DNA from: Skermanella rosea
Lineage (GTDB): Bacteria > Pseudomonadota > Alphaproteobacteria > Azospirillales > Azospirillaceae
Direction of reading: 5' to 3'
Length of the DNA: 64,000 nt
Assembly (NCBI RefSeq): GCF_016806835.2
Contig: NZ_CP086115.1
Span: forward strand, 36,865 to 100,864
Numbering within the stretch: the stretch's first letter is position 1; each line of letters opens with the position of its first letter. Shown here in pieces: positions 1 through 7,751 of the stretch. Under the pieces are notes generated by a model, which was not told the DNA's origin, made no database searches, and was given only the letters and a program-made list of their open reading frames with translations. The translations under genes were made by a program, and so were the position numbers.

Positions 1-1242
1 GCGATGAATTTCTGCTCGTTCTCCTCGCTGTGCGGCTTCCCGCGCGGCGGGGGCGCGGTGCATTGGGACCATCCCGTCCTGCGCCTGGTCACGTCGGGCA
101 ACACGGCGCACGACTACGATCCGCACGTCCGGCGCGTCGGCCATACCGTGCTGATCGGCCCGACCGGCTACGGCAAGTCCACCTTCATCGGCCTTTTCGA
201 CACGCTGCTGGAACAGGCGCTGGCGCACAAAGGCGGCATCTCCGTCATCCTCGACAAGGATGGCTCCAACGAGCTGAGCGTTCTGGCGCGCCACGGCTAT
301 TACGTCCGCATCCGGCGCGGCCAGAACAGCGGCATGGCCCCGCTGAAGGCGCTCGGCGACACGGACGATGCCCGCTCCTGGCTGGCCGAGTTCGTCAAAG
401 GCCTCATCATGGCCGACGGCAAGGGCGAGCCGCCGCCCGACCAGCTGGAGCGCATCGATACCGGCATCGCTTTCCTGCTGCGCCGTCCGCCCGGCCTCCG
501 CTGGCTCGGCGGCCTGCGCATGTTCCTCGATCACGGCAAGGACTCGACCGGTGCACGGCTGGAGCGCTGGTGCCGGGGCGGCGCACTCGGCTGGGCGTTC
601 GACGGGCCGGAGGATGCCATCCGGCTCGAAGCGGGCGTGGTGGGCATCGACAATACCGAGATCCTGCCCGACGACATGGCGACGGTGCGCGCGCCGGCGG
701 CGGCGTACCAGCTCTACCGCATCCGGGAAAAGATCGGGCGCGGCGTGCGCGGCGCGGTCTATGTGGACGAAGGGGCGAGCTATCTGCCCGACGAGCGCTT
801 CGCGGCGGGGTTCGACGCCTTCTCCCGCGAGCTGCGCAAGGGCAACGGCCTGCTGTGGTTCGCGGTCCATCATCCGCAGGATCTGTCGAACCATCCGGTC
901 GGCAAGGCGCTGCTCGCCAACTGCCCGACCAAGCTGCTCTTTCCCAACCCTTACGCCGACGAGGCGGTCTATCGCGACGTGCTCCACTGCACGCCCGGCG
1001 AGATCGAGGCGGTGGTGCAGAGCATGCTGAAGGCCGGGGACGGCACCTTCATGGTGAAGCGTCCGGACGGCAGCTTCATCGCCCGCGCGCCGCTGCAGCG
1101 GCATCCCGAGCACATCGCCGTTCTCTCGTCCGACCCGAACCGCTCCGCGCTGTGGCACCGCATCGCGAAGGAACTGGGCACGACCGACCCGGAGCTGATC
1201 TGGGCCGAATACCGCAACCGCTACAAGGAGGCCCGAGCATGA
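1..1242 (+). CDS. virB4: VirB4 T4SS ATPase, C-terminal part (cut by window edge)
   Basis: The frame is open to base 1, so the ATG at 4 is probably internal and this is the ATPase half of VirB4, the inner-membrane-associated motor that powers pilus assembly and substrate transfer. Walker A GPTGYGKST is at visible residues 52-60 and a Walker B-like AVYVDEGASY at about 245-255, followed by the conserved stretch FSRELRKGNGLLWFAVHHPQ typical of the family. Full-length VirB4 is about 800 residues, so roughly half is missing upstream. The stop overlaps the virB5 start (ATGA at 1239-1242), showing translational coupling. Family assignment is strong; only the N-terminus is unknown. Confidence 0.95.
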   Translation, partial: AMNFCSFSSLCGFPRGGGAVHWDHPVLRLVTSGNTAHDYDPHVRRVGHTVLIGPTGYGKSTFIGLFDTLLEQALAHKGGISVILDKDGSNELSVLARHGYYVRIRRGQNSGMAPLKALGDTDDARSWLAEFVKGLIMADGKGEPPPDQLERIDTGIAFLLRRPPGLRWLGGLRMFLDHGKDSTGARLERWCRGGALGWAFDGPEDAIRLEAGVVGIDNTEILPDDMATVRAPAAAYQLYRIREKIGRGVRGAVYVDEGASYLPDERFAAGFDAFSRELRKGNGLLWFAVHHPQDLSNHPVGKALLANCPTKLLFPNPYADEAVYRDVLHCTPGEIEAVVQSMLKAGDGTFMVKRPDGSFIARAPLQRHPEHIAVLSSDPNRSALWHRIAKELGTTDPELIWAEYRNRYKEARA

Positions 1243-1931
1243 AAAAGCTGCTGATGACCGGCGTGACGCTGCTGGCGCTGAGCGCCCCCGCCCATGCCTT
1301 CGAGGTCGTCTACGATCCGGTGCAGGACGTGCAGGGCCTGCAGGAACTGGCCCAGTGGGTGGAGCAGCTCGCCGCGATGCAGCGCCAGTACGAGCAGCTC
1401 GTCGCCACCTATAACGCACTCGCCCATATCACCGACCTTTCCAGCGCCGCCTATGCGCTGGGCGGCGTCACGCGCAACTACCTGCCGGAAGCGAACGCCA
1501 TTCCCGACCTGATGTCGGACGTGGCGAACCTGTGGGGCAGGGCAGGGTACTTCAATTCCTACGACACCTATTACGCCTCGACCGTCCTCGACAGGTGGGG
1601 CAAGGAAATGGAGCGCCGCAAGGGCGTCACCAGCAACGCCAAGGCCATGGCGGCCGCGGGCGCGCTCGAGGCGCAGGACCATCTGGCCAATCTCGCCATC
1701 CTTCAGGCCCGGCTGGAGTCGGCCAGGGACGTCACCGAAGTCGCTGCCGTCAACGGCCTGATCGCGATCGAGCAACAGAACCTCGATAGTCACCGCGCCC
1801 AGATCGAGAACGTCCGGCTGCTGCTCGCCTCCGATGACCGGGTTGCGCAGCAACGGGCGGAGCAGATGCAGCGGGAGAGCGCGGACATGCTGCTGGCCCG
1901 CACTGCCCCGATCACGGACGACCTGCGGTGA
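1239..1931 (+). CDS. virB5: VirB5 minor pilus protein
   Basis: This 230-residue protein has a clear signal peptide (KKLLMTGVTLLALSAPAHA) and a helical periplasmic body beginning FEVVYDPVQD. In VirB5/TrbJ families it forms the pilus tip or adhesin. It sits directly after virB4 with an ATGA overlap and a good AAGGAG site inside the end of virB4. The longer frame reading in from base 30 is only open by chance and is not the protein start. VirB5 sequences diverge widely, so the call rests on signal peptide, helical composition, length and position between virB4 and virB6. Confidence 0.88.
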   Translation: MKKLLMTGVTLLALSAPAHAFEVVYDPVQDVQGLQELAQWVEQLAAMQRQYEQLVATYNALAHITDLSSAAYALGGVTRNYLPEANAIPDLMSDVANLWGRAGYFNSYDTYYASTVLDRWGKEMERRKGVTSNAKAMAAAGALEAQDHLANLAILQARLESARDVTEVAAVNGLIAIEQQNLDSHRAQIENVRLLLASDDRVAQQRAEQMQRESADMLLARTAPITDDLR

Positions 1932-2194
1932 CCGCGCTCCATGCCCTGCTTCTGGCGGCCCAGCTCGGCGGCGCGGCGGTGCCCGTCGCCGAGTACGATA
2001 TTCCCTGGTTCCAGGCCAATCCCGCCGCGCTGCGCGAGATGCTTACGCGCTGCCACGCGGATCATCGCCTGGCCCAGACGCCGGAATGCCAGAACGCGGA
2101 GGCCGCGGCGACGCGGCGGCTCGGCCAGCCGCTCCCGCCCGTCGCCAAGCCCGCCAAACCCCCGCCCGCGAAGGGGAAAGACCGTGCCGCTTGA
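1928..2194 (+). CDS. EexN-like entry-exclusion protein
   Basis: An 88-residue exported protein starting at GTG (1928), with the GTGA overlap to virB5. After a hydrophobic N-terminus it carries WFQANPAALREMLTRCHADH and PECQNAEAAA, which match the NP..L...L..C....(P.C.NA) pattern of EexN-type lipoproteins found between virB5 and virB6 in many plasmids. Such proteins stop redundant transfer into cells that already hold the element. No canonical lipobox cysteine is visible near the signal peptide, so anchoring may differ. The C-terminus is rich in Pro/Lys. The position supports the call; function is inferred. Confidence 0.7.
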   Translation: MTALHALLLAAQLGGAAVPVAEYDIPWFQANPAALREMLTRCHADHRLAQTPECQNAEAAATRRLGQPLPPVAKPAKPPPAKGKDRAA

Positions 2195-3122
2195 AAGCGT
2201 CTTCGCCAGCGCCGCCGAGGCCTTCGACAATTCGCTGCTGGAGGGCATGGACGCCGCCATCAGCGCCGGGCTCGACTGGGCCATGCCGCAGCTGCGCGTG
2301 GCGCTGATGCTCTATGTCGCGGGCACCGGCATCCTGATGATGTATCACAAGACCGATGGCTGGAGCTTCGCCTCCGCCGCGCTGAAAGCCATGGCGATCG
2401 GCGCGCTGATCCAGTCGACGAACTACAACTACTATGTCCGCGACCTGTTCTTCACCGACCTGCCCAACCAGATCGCCTTCTCGCTGAACGGTCCGCGCAT
2501 CACGGTCAACTCGGCCCAGCAGTTCGACGTGATGTGGTCGGCCGTCATGCATTTCTGCGCCTTCATCCTCGGCCAGGCGACGGGCTGGTCGCACATCATG
2601 GACCGCGCCCTCGTCTGGCTGTTCGCCCTGCTGATCCTGCTGGCGCTCTGGGTCTGCTTCATCATCTGGTACATCAGCCGGGTCTTCATGGCGCTCGTGA
2701 TCTGCATGGGCGCGTTCCTGGTCATCCTCTACCTGTTCCGCCACACGCGCGGCTATGTCGAGCAGTGGATCGGCAAGCTGGTCGGCCTGACCATGCTCCA
2801 GCTCACCGCCTCGATCCTGTTGCGCATCATCCTGATCGTGATGAATGCCCGTCTGCGCGCCATGCAGAACGATCCCGGCATCGGCGTGGACGAGATGCTG
2901 AACAACATGGCCGGGCTGACCGGCGTGTTCTGGATGGGCGCGCTGCTCATGGTCGCGCTGCCCTCCGCCATCTCCATCGGCTCCGGCGTGGGTGCCGGGG
3001 CCGCCGTCACCGCCGGGATGCTCGGCGGGATCGGCGCCGGTGCCGCCGGCATGGCCACCGCCACCGTCTCACGCGCTGCCCGCCTCGGCGCGGCGCTCGG
3101 CCGCTACACCGGGAGGGCCTGA
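2184..3122 (+). CDS. virB6: VirB6/TrbL inner-membrane channel protein
   Basis: The GTG at 2184 is chosen because an AAGGGG site lies just upstream and it overlaps the end of the eexN-like gene; earlier in-frame ATGs would run through that gene. The 312-residue product has five or six hydrophobic segments (for example ALVWLFALLILLALWVCFII and VFMALVICMGAFLVILYLF) and a Gly/Ala-rich tail, as expected of the VirB6 polytopic subunit that passes DNA across the inner membrane. It is in the usual place between virB5 and virB7/8. Confidence 0.9.
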   Translation: MPLESVFASAAEAFDNSLLEGMDAAISAGLDWAMPQLRVALMLYVAGTGILMMYHKTDGWSFASAALKAMAIGALIQSTNYNYYVRDLFFTDLPNQIAFSLNGPRITVNSAQQFDVMWSAVMHFCAFILGQATGWSHIMDRALVWLFALLILLALWVCFIIWYISRVFMALVICMGAFLVILYLFRHTRGYVEQWIGKLVGLTMLQLTASILLRIILIVMNARLRAMQNDPGIGVDEMLNNMAGLTGVFWMGALLMVALPSAISIGSGVGAGAAVTAGMLGGIGAGAAGMATATVSRAARLGAALGRYTGRA

Positions 3123-3125
3123 CCC

Positions 3126-3281
3126 ATGCGCTGCATGTCCCGCTTCATCCTGCATCTCCTGCTCTTCCTCCTCGTCGTGGCGCTGCTCGCGGCGTGCTCC
3201 TCGACGCAGGACGCACCAGCCTGTCGCGGCGAGCCGTTCGCCATCAACGTGCCCACCCAGCAGACGGCGGGGAAACCATGA
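3126..3281 (+). CDS. virB7: VirB7-like outer-membrane lipoprotein
   Basis: A 51-residue frame (start ATG 3126, stop 3279-3281) lies between virB6 and virB8. It encodes a hydrophobic signal followed by a lipobox LLAAC (Cys24), then SSTQDAPAC and a short hydrophilic tail with a second Cys (C33). VirB7 lipoproteins stabilise VirB9, often through a disulfide, in the outer-membrane core complex. The stop overlaps the virB8 ATG at 3278. Size, lipobox and location make the call convincing despite the short length. Confidence 0.85.
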   Translation: MRCMSRFILHLLLFLLVVALLAACSSTQDAPACRGEPFAINVPTQQTAGKP

Positions 3282-4036
3282 ACGAGATGTCGAGCCGGGC
3301 CGAGGATCTGATCGGCGACGTCGTCCTGCCCGCTGCCGAGCTGCAGCGCCTCTATGAGGAGCGCCGGGCGGAAGCCGCCCGCATCACGCGGCGCGAGCGG
3401 ATCAGGCGCTGGACCGGAGCCGCGACCAACCTGGTGCTGCTCGCGGTCTGCGGCGCACAGGCCACCGCGATCGCCGTCATGCTGCCGCTGGAAAAGCCGG
3501 TGCCCGTCATCGTCTACCAGCGTAGCGACGGCACGGTGGTCAACACGCTGGAATGGGCCAGCCTGCCTCGGGAAGTGCAGGAGGATACGACCGTCAACGT
3601 GGTCTGGAACTACGTCCAGCAGCGGGAAAGCTGGTCGGAGGGCAATGCCGGATGGGCGTGGACCGTGGTGTCCGCCATGTCCTCTCCCGCTGTGCGCGAG
3701 CAGTTCCAGGCCTGGTTCCGCAGGGAAAACCCGGATAGTCCCGCACGCATCTACCGCAACGGCACGACGGTGGAAGCCCGCTACGTCAACTGGGCGGCGG
3801 TCTGCCCGCCGGAGGGCTGCGACGGTCCGCCGCCCGCCTACCGGTTCTGGTTCGACCGCGTCGAGGCACCTCCCGGCGGCCCGGCGAAGCCGCCGGTGCG
3901 TTACGCCGTAACGGTCCGCATCCTGCGCAATGTGCCCTTGCCCAAGGATCGGATGTGGCAGCGCTGGACCTTCAACGCGCCGCTGATCCAGGTGGTCGAG
4001 TATCCCGGAGCGCAGCGGGAAGGGGTCTCACGATGA
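3278..4036 (+). CDS. virB8: VirB8 inner-membrane assembly factor
   Basis: This 252-residue bitopic protein has a cytoplasmic basic N-terminus, one membrane segment at about residues 51-71 (NLVLLAVCGAQATAIAVMLP) and a periplasmic NTF2-like domain with the family's NYVQQRESW and RYAVTVRILRNVPL type segments. VirB8 dimerises and links the inner-membrane complex to the VirB7/9/10 core. The start overlaps virB7 and the stop overlaps the virB9 ATG (4033). A frame entering from 2534 covers it but is not one protein. Confidence 0.93.
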   Translation: MNEMSSRAEDLIGDVVLPAAELQRLYEERRAEAARITRRERIRRWTGAATNLVLLAVCGAQATAIAVMLPLEKPVPVIVYQRSDGTVVNTLEWASLPREVQEDTTVNVVWNYVQQRESWSEGNAGWAWTVVSAMSSPAVREQFQAWFRRENPDSPARIYRNGTTVEARYVNWAAVCPPEGCDGPPPAYRFWFDRVEAPPGGPAKPPVRYAVTVRILRNVPLPKDRMWQRWTFNAPLIQVVEYPGAQREGVSR

Positions 4037-4998
4037 AACGACTGGCCTTTCTCGCTTTCTTTCTAGCTACCACCGCACAGGCCGCCGAGCTGCCCGCTCC
4101 CTGCGGACCCGACCCGAGGGAGCGCTGCATCGCCTACAAGGCGGGCCAGATCGTGCGTGTCTATCTCGCGCCCGGCGCCACGGTGACGATCGAACTGCCG
4201 CCGACCGAGACGGTGTTCTTCGTCGGCGCCAGCGACAACGGCATCATCTCGGGCACCGGAGCGACGGAGCGCGCCGCGGCGGGGCAGGACGCGACCAGCG
4301 ATCCGAACCTGATGACCGCCGTGCCGGGCGGTGCCGACAATCCAACGCAGTTCCTCACCATCAAGGCGCTGCGCCATCTGGAGCCGCAGCCCTTCCTGGT
4401 GATCGGCCGCTGGAGCAATCCGGTCACCGGCAAGCAGGAGTTCCGGCGCCATGTCTTCGAGATCCTGACCCGCCCCGGCGACCTGACGCAGGACACCCCG
4501 GATACGATGTTCTCGGTGCGCTTCACCGACCCGGAAACGGAGCAGCTGGTGCGCAACGCCAAATGGCGGGCCGAGAAGGAAAAGCGCGATGCGCAGCGCG
4601 CCGCCGACCGGCTGCAGACGATCTCGCTCTCCTCGATCCGCCGCAACACCGCGTATGACGGGCAGGCTACCGAAGCCGACCGCGCTGCGCTTGCTCCCTC
4701 TGAGATGTGGGATGACGGCCAGCGCACCTATCTGCGCTATCCCGGCAACCGGCGTGTCCCGCATGCCTTCCAGGTTCTGCCCGACGGCAAGGAGGGCGTC
4801 ATCGGCCAGCAGACCGTGCCCGATCCCGAACTGCGGGGGAACATGCTGATCCTGCAGGGCGTGGTGCCGATGATGCGCCTGCGCGACGGCGACGCCGTGC
4901 TGTGCATCGCCAACCGCGCCTATGACCCGGTCGGGCGCAATCCCGGCACCGGCACGGTCGATCCGGGCGTGTCGCGCCTATCGCGGAGGAACGACTGA
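4033..4998 (+). CDS. virB9: VirB9 outer-membrane core protein
   Basis: A 321-residue periplasmic protein with signal peptide KRLAFLAFFLATTAQAAELP, an N-terminal domain containing the typical C..DPRERCIAYKAGQIVRV start and ITIEL-like strand, and a C-terminal beta domain (TYLRYPGNRRVPHAFQVLPD) that would bind VirB7. VirB9 forms the ring of the outer-membrane channel with VirB7 and VirB10. It overlaps virB8 by four bases and ends at the virB10 ATG (4998). A GAAAGAAAG 9-mer lies in the signal-peptide codons on the opposite strand (4055-4063). Confidence 0.94.
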   Translation: MKRLAFLAFFLATTAQAAELPAPCGPDPRERCIAYKAGQIVRVYLAPGATVTIELPPTETVFFVGASDNGIISGTGATERAAAGQDATSDPNLMTAVPGGADNPTQFLTIKALRHLEPQPFLVIGRWSNPVTGKQEFRRHVFEILTRPGDLTQDTPDTMFSVRFTDPETEQLVRNAKWRAEKEKRDAQRAADRLQTISLSSIRRNTAYDGQATEADRAALAPSEMWDDGQRTYLRYPGNRRVPHAFQVLPDGKEGVIGQQTVPDPELRGNMLILQGVVPMMRLRDGDAVLCIANRAYDPVGRNPGTGTVDPGVSRLSRRND

Positions 4999-6095
4999 TG
5001 TTCGGCCGCACCGCGCCGCCCGCCTCTGCCGTCGATGGCGAGGTTTCGCCGGTTTCCGGGCGGCGGCCGATGTCGCGCTGGCGCAAGCTGGGCTTCACCC
5101 TGCTGGCCGGGGTGTCGCTGGTCGGCATCGGCTGGCTCACGGCGCAATCCCCCGACACCAGGGACCGCGGCGACGAACGCGCCCCGACCGCCGACAAGGT
5201 GGGCGAGATCGGCGGACCCTTCGTGCCGATACCGCGCGAGGTTCCGGCTCCGCCACCGACGCCGGTCGCGCTTCCACCGCCCGGCGTGCCGGTACCGACC
5301 GGCCGGAACTTCACGCTGCCGAGCGTTACGCCGTCACGGCCCGTCTATATCTCGCAGTTCCAGGCGCAGGCAGACGGCGCAGCCGCGCGGGCAACGGAGG
5401 CAGGGCAGGGCGGTGGCACCGCTACCGCCGCCCCGGCCGCCGGCGATCCGCTCGGCGCGCGGCTGGCCGCCGGGGAGGATCAGGAAACCGCCGTGGCGAC
5501 GATGCTGCCGGACCGCAACCTGTTCATGACCATGGGCACACCGATGCCCTGCATCACCGAACAGCCGATCCGCACCGACGTGCCCGGGCCGTTCCGCTGC
5601 AAGGTGCCGACCCCGGTCTACAGCACGTCGGGCACGGTGCCGCTGCTCGACCCGGGCACCTGGATCGTCGGCCAGGTCAGGGAACCGCTGGGGCGCGGCA
5701 TGAAGCGCGCCTTCGCCGTGGTCACCCGGCTGGAAACCCCGCAGGGCTGTTTGGTGAAATTGCGCGCACCCATCGGCGACCAGCTCGGCACGGCGGGCAT
5801 CGACGGCGAAGTGGACACGCACTTCTTCGAGCGCTTCCGGGGCATCGCCATGATCGCGCTGCTCGATGCGGCGGGCCAGGCGGCTGCCATCGCAGCCTCC
5901 CGCGCGATCGGCGGCGATAACGGCATCAGCTTCAACCAGTTTCAAAGCGGCGGGCAGCGGCTCGGGCAGGGCACGTTCCAGAGCGATATCGACATCCCGC
6001 CCACGCTCTACACCCCGCAGGCCAGGAACCTCCTCGTCATGGCGATGAGTGATATTGATTTCCGGCCTTGCTTTAAGCTTCGGACGGTTCAATGA
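4998..6095 (+). CDS. virB10: VirB10 trans-envelope scaffold
   Basis: A 365-residue protein with one N-terminal membrane helix (about residues 31-48), a Pro-rich linker (VPIPREVPAPPPTPVALPPP, about 75-94) and the conserved C-terminal beta-barrel with Cys pair CITEQPIRTDVPGPFRC and the FRGIAMIALLDAAGQ antenna region. VirB10 spans both membranes and transmits ATP-driven changes to the outer core. The end (MSDIDFRPCFKLRTVQ) aligns with the usual ARDLDF-type finish, so the protein looks intact even though the DNA becomes AT-rich right here, next to the endonuclease insertion. Confidence 0.93.
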   Translation: MFGRTAPPASAVDGEVSPVSGRRPMSRWRKLGFTLLAGVSLVGIGWLTAQSPDTRDRGDERAPTADKVGEIGGPFVPIPREVPAPPPTPVALPPPGVPVPTGRNFTLPSVTPSRPVYISQFQAQADGAAARATEAGQGGGTATAAPAAGDPLGARLAAGEDQETAVATMLPDRNLFMTMGTPMPCITEQPIRTDVPGPFRCKVPTPVYSTSGTVPLLDPGTWIVGQVREPLGRGMKRAFAVVTRLETPQGCLVKLRAPIGDQLGTAGIDGEVDTHFFERFRGIAMIALLDAAGQAAAIAASRAIGGDNGISFNQFQSGGQRLGQGTFQSDIDIPPTLYTPQARNLLVMAMSDIDFRPCFKLRTVQ

Positions 6096-6152
6096 AATAA
6101 TAATAGCCCATGACACCTAACGAATATTTACAGACGCAAGGAGGCTTGTAAG

Positions 6153-6251
6153 ATGAAGTTCAGTAAACGCAACTACTCGTTTTATGAAATCGATAAACAA
6201 TCCCGAAATATCCGCAGACGATTTAAGGAGATTACTTTCTTACGATCCTGA
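6153..6251 (+). CDS. 32-residue leader ORF before HNH gene
   Basis: The strongest ribosome site in the virB10-virB11 gap (AAGGAGG, 6138-6144) serves this short ORF, MKFSKRNYSF..., not the HNH gene, whose ATG (6184) lies inside it in another frame. It ends at 6251, 68 bases into the HNH gene. It may be a translational-coupling leader or a remnant of the endonuclease's original 5' end. There is no similarity to judge it by, and it could be spurious. Confidence 0.35.
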   Translation: MKFSKRNYSFYEIDKQSRNIRRRFKEITFLRS

Positions 6252-6702
6252 AGCTGGACATCTGACATGGAAGGTTAGGCGCAGTCAGAGAGTTCTTGCT
6301 GGGCATCGAGCAGGTTGGGTTCAGGAGAATCCTCGCCGTTGCAGGATGATAAAGATTGATAATCGAAACCTTCAGGAACACCGCGTTATATGGGCTCTGG
6401 TTCACGGCGCATGGCCTGAAAAGGTCATCGACCACCGTGATGGTGACGCCACCAATAATCGATTCTCCAACCTTAGAGAATGCGAGCAGTGGCAGAATTC
6501 CGTCAACGCGAAAATGCGCCGAGACAATACTTCAGGGTTCAAAGGCGTTTCCTATCACAAGAGAACCCGACGGTATACCGCCGCGATCCAGCAAAAAGGA
6601 AAGCTACACTACCTTGGCCTGTTCAGCACAGCAGAAGAGGCCAGTGCAGCATATCAGAAAGCCGCAACCGAACTGCACGGGGACTTCGCACGTCCCCATT
6701 AA
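6184..6702 (+). CDS. HNH homing endonuclease with AP2 domain
   Basis: A 172-residue free-standing endonuclease. An N-terminal segment (DLRRLLSYDPEAGHLTWKVR) precedes an HNH core HRVIWALVHG...VIDHRDGDATNNRFSNLR (about residues 66-103) and a C-terminal AP2 DNA-binding domain SGFKGVSYHKRTRRYTAAIQ...HYLGLFSTAEEASAAY (about 117-160). Such enzymes cut a specific allele lacking the insertion and spread by repair. It is AT-rich and sits exactly between virB10 and virB11 without breaking either, so it is very likely a recent invader of the T4SS operon. A weak ribosome site is compensated by the leader ORF. Confidence 0.88.
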   Translation: MKSINNPEISADDLRRLLSYDPEAGHLTWKVRRSQRVLAGHRAGWVQENPRRCRMIKIDNRNLQEHRVIWALVHGAWPEKVIDHRDGDATNNRFSNLRECEQWQNSVNAKMRRDNTSGFKGVSYHKRTRRYTAAIQQKGKLHYLGLFSTAEEASAAYQKAATELHGDFARPH

Positions 6703-6716
6703 GAGGGGACTATTCC

Positions 6717-7751
6717 ATGACCCGCCAGCACGAAGCGATCCCGCTGCTCAGCCACGCGCTGGAGCCGTTCCAGCAATGGTGGAGCGATCCCAGCGTCGAA
6801 GATATCATGTGCCAGAAGCCGAACGAGGTCTGGGTCCGACGCGGCGCGGAGACGACCCGCCACGAGGTGCCGCTCGATTTCGTCGACATGGAAGGCATCG
6901 CCATCCTGGCCGCGTCGCTCAAGCGCCAGAATGTCGGCCGGGCCAAGCCGCTGCTGTCGTGCGACCTGCCCGGCGGAACCCGGTTGCAGGCCGTGCTGCC
7001 GCCCTGCGTCAATGACGGCACGGTGGCGCTGGCGATCCGGCGCGCGAAGAAGGCGGTGCCGACGCTGGCCGAGCTGGGCCAGGGCGGATTGTTCGCCGAG
7101 GTGGAGCCGCTCGGCGGCATGTCGGCGGCGGACCGCCAGCTGATCCAGCTCTATGCCGAGGCCCGTGACGCGAAAGACGCCCAGGAGCGTGAACAGCGCT
7201 GGATCGCGTTCCTGCGCGCGGCGATCCGGGCGCGCAAGACCATCGTGAACTGCGGCGAGGTCGGCAGCGGCAAAACCTATGCGGCACTCGGCCTGATCGG
7301 CGAAATTCCGCTCGAGGACCGCATCGTCATCATCGGCGATGCCGACGAGACCAGCAGCCTGCCGCACCCGAACCGCGTCGATCTGTTCTTCAGCAAGGGC
7401 GAGCAGGGCGAAGCGGGCGTGACGGCGAACGACCTGGTCGAGGCGTCGCTGCGGCTGGCCATGCGCTGGCTGATCCTGCAGGAGCTGCGCGGCTCGGAGG
7501 CGTTCAGCTTCATCCGGGCCCGCCGCTCCGGCCATCCCTCGCTCACCACCTGCCATGCCGAGAACCCCAAGGCGGTCTTCCCGACGCTGGCCCTGATGGT
7601 AAAGCAAAGCCCGGCTGCAAGAGACGTCGATCTGGCGACGATCGAGCAGTCGCTGCATGGGCTGATCGATTGTATCTGTCACTTCCATCGCCCGGACGGG
7701 AAATTCCGCATCTCCGACATCTGGTTCCGGCTGGCGGAGGAGGGGAGATGA
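6717..7751 (+). CDS. virB11: VirB11 traffic ATPase
   Basis: A 344-residue cytoplasmic hexameric ATPase with Walker A GEVGSGKTY (final residue Tyr rather than the usual Thr), the acidic DADETSS segment after the second strand, and the His box RRSGHPSLTTCHAENP near the C-terminus. VirB11 switches the channel between pilus building and DNA transfer. The ATG at 6717 follows the HNH gene by 14 bases with a GAGGGG site; the longer frame from 6480 runs through the endonuclease gene. The stop overlaps the virD4 ATG (7748). Confidence 0.94.
   Translation: MTRQHEAIPLLSHALEPFQQWWSDPSVEDIMCQKPNEVWVRRGAETTRHEVPLDFVDMEGIAILAASLKRQNVGRAKPLLSCDLPGGTRLQAVLPPCVNDGTVALAIRRAKKAVPTLAELGQGGLFAEVEPLGGMSAADRQLIQLYAEARDAKDAQEREQRWIAFLRAAIRARKTIVNCGEVGSGKTYAALGLIGEIPLEDRIVIIGDADETSSLPHPNRVDLFFSKGEQGEAGVTANDLVEASLRLAMRWLILQELRGSEAFSFIRARRSGHPSLTTCHAENPKAVFPTLALMVKQSPAARDVDLATIEQSLHGLIDCICHFHRPDGKFRISDIWFRLAEEGR

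Noticed and set aside
5980..6183. VirB10 truncated by the HNH insertion
   Set aside because: The C-terminus still reads SDIDF...LR, matching the normal end of VirB10, and the stop comes before the insertion.
6153..6702. HNH gene starting at 6153 with a frameshift
   Set aside because: The two frames differ and the HNH protein is complete from 6184; no missing domain needs the leader ORF.
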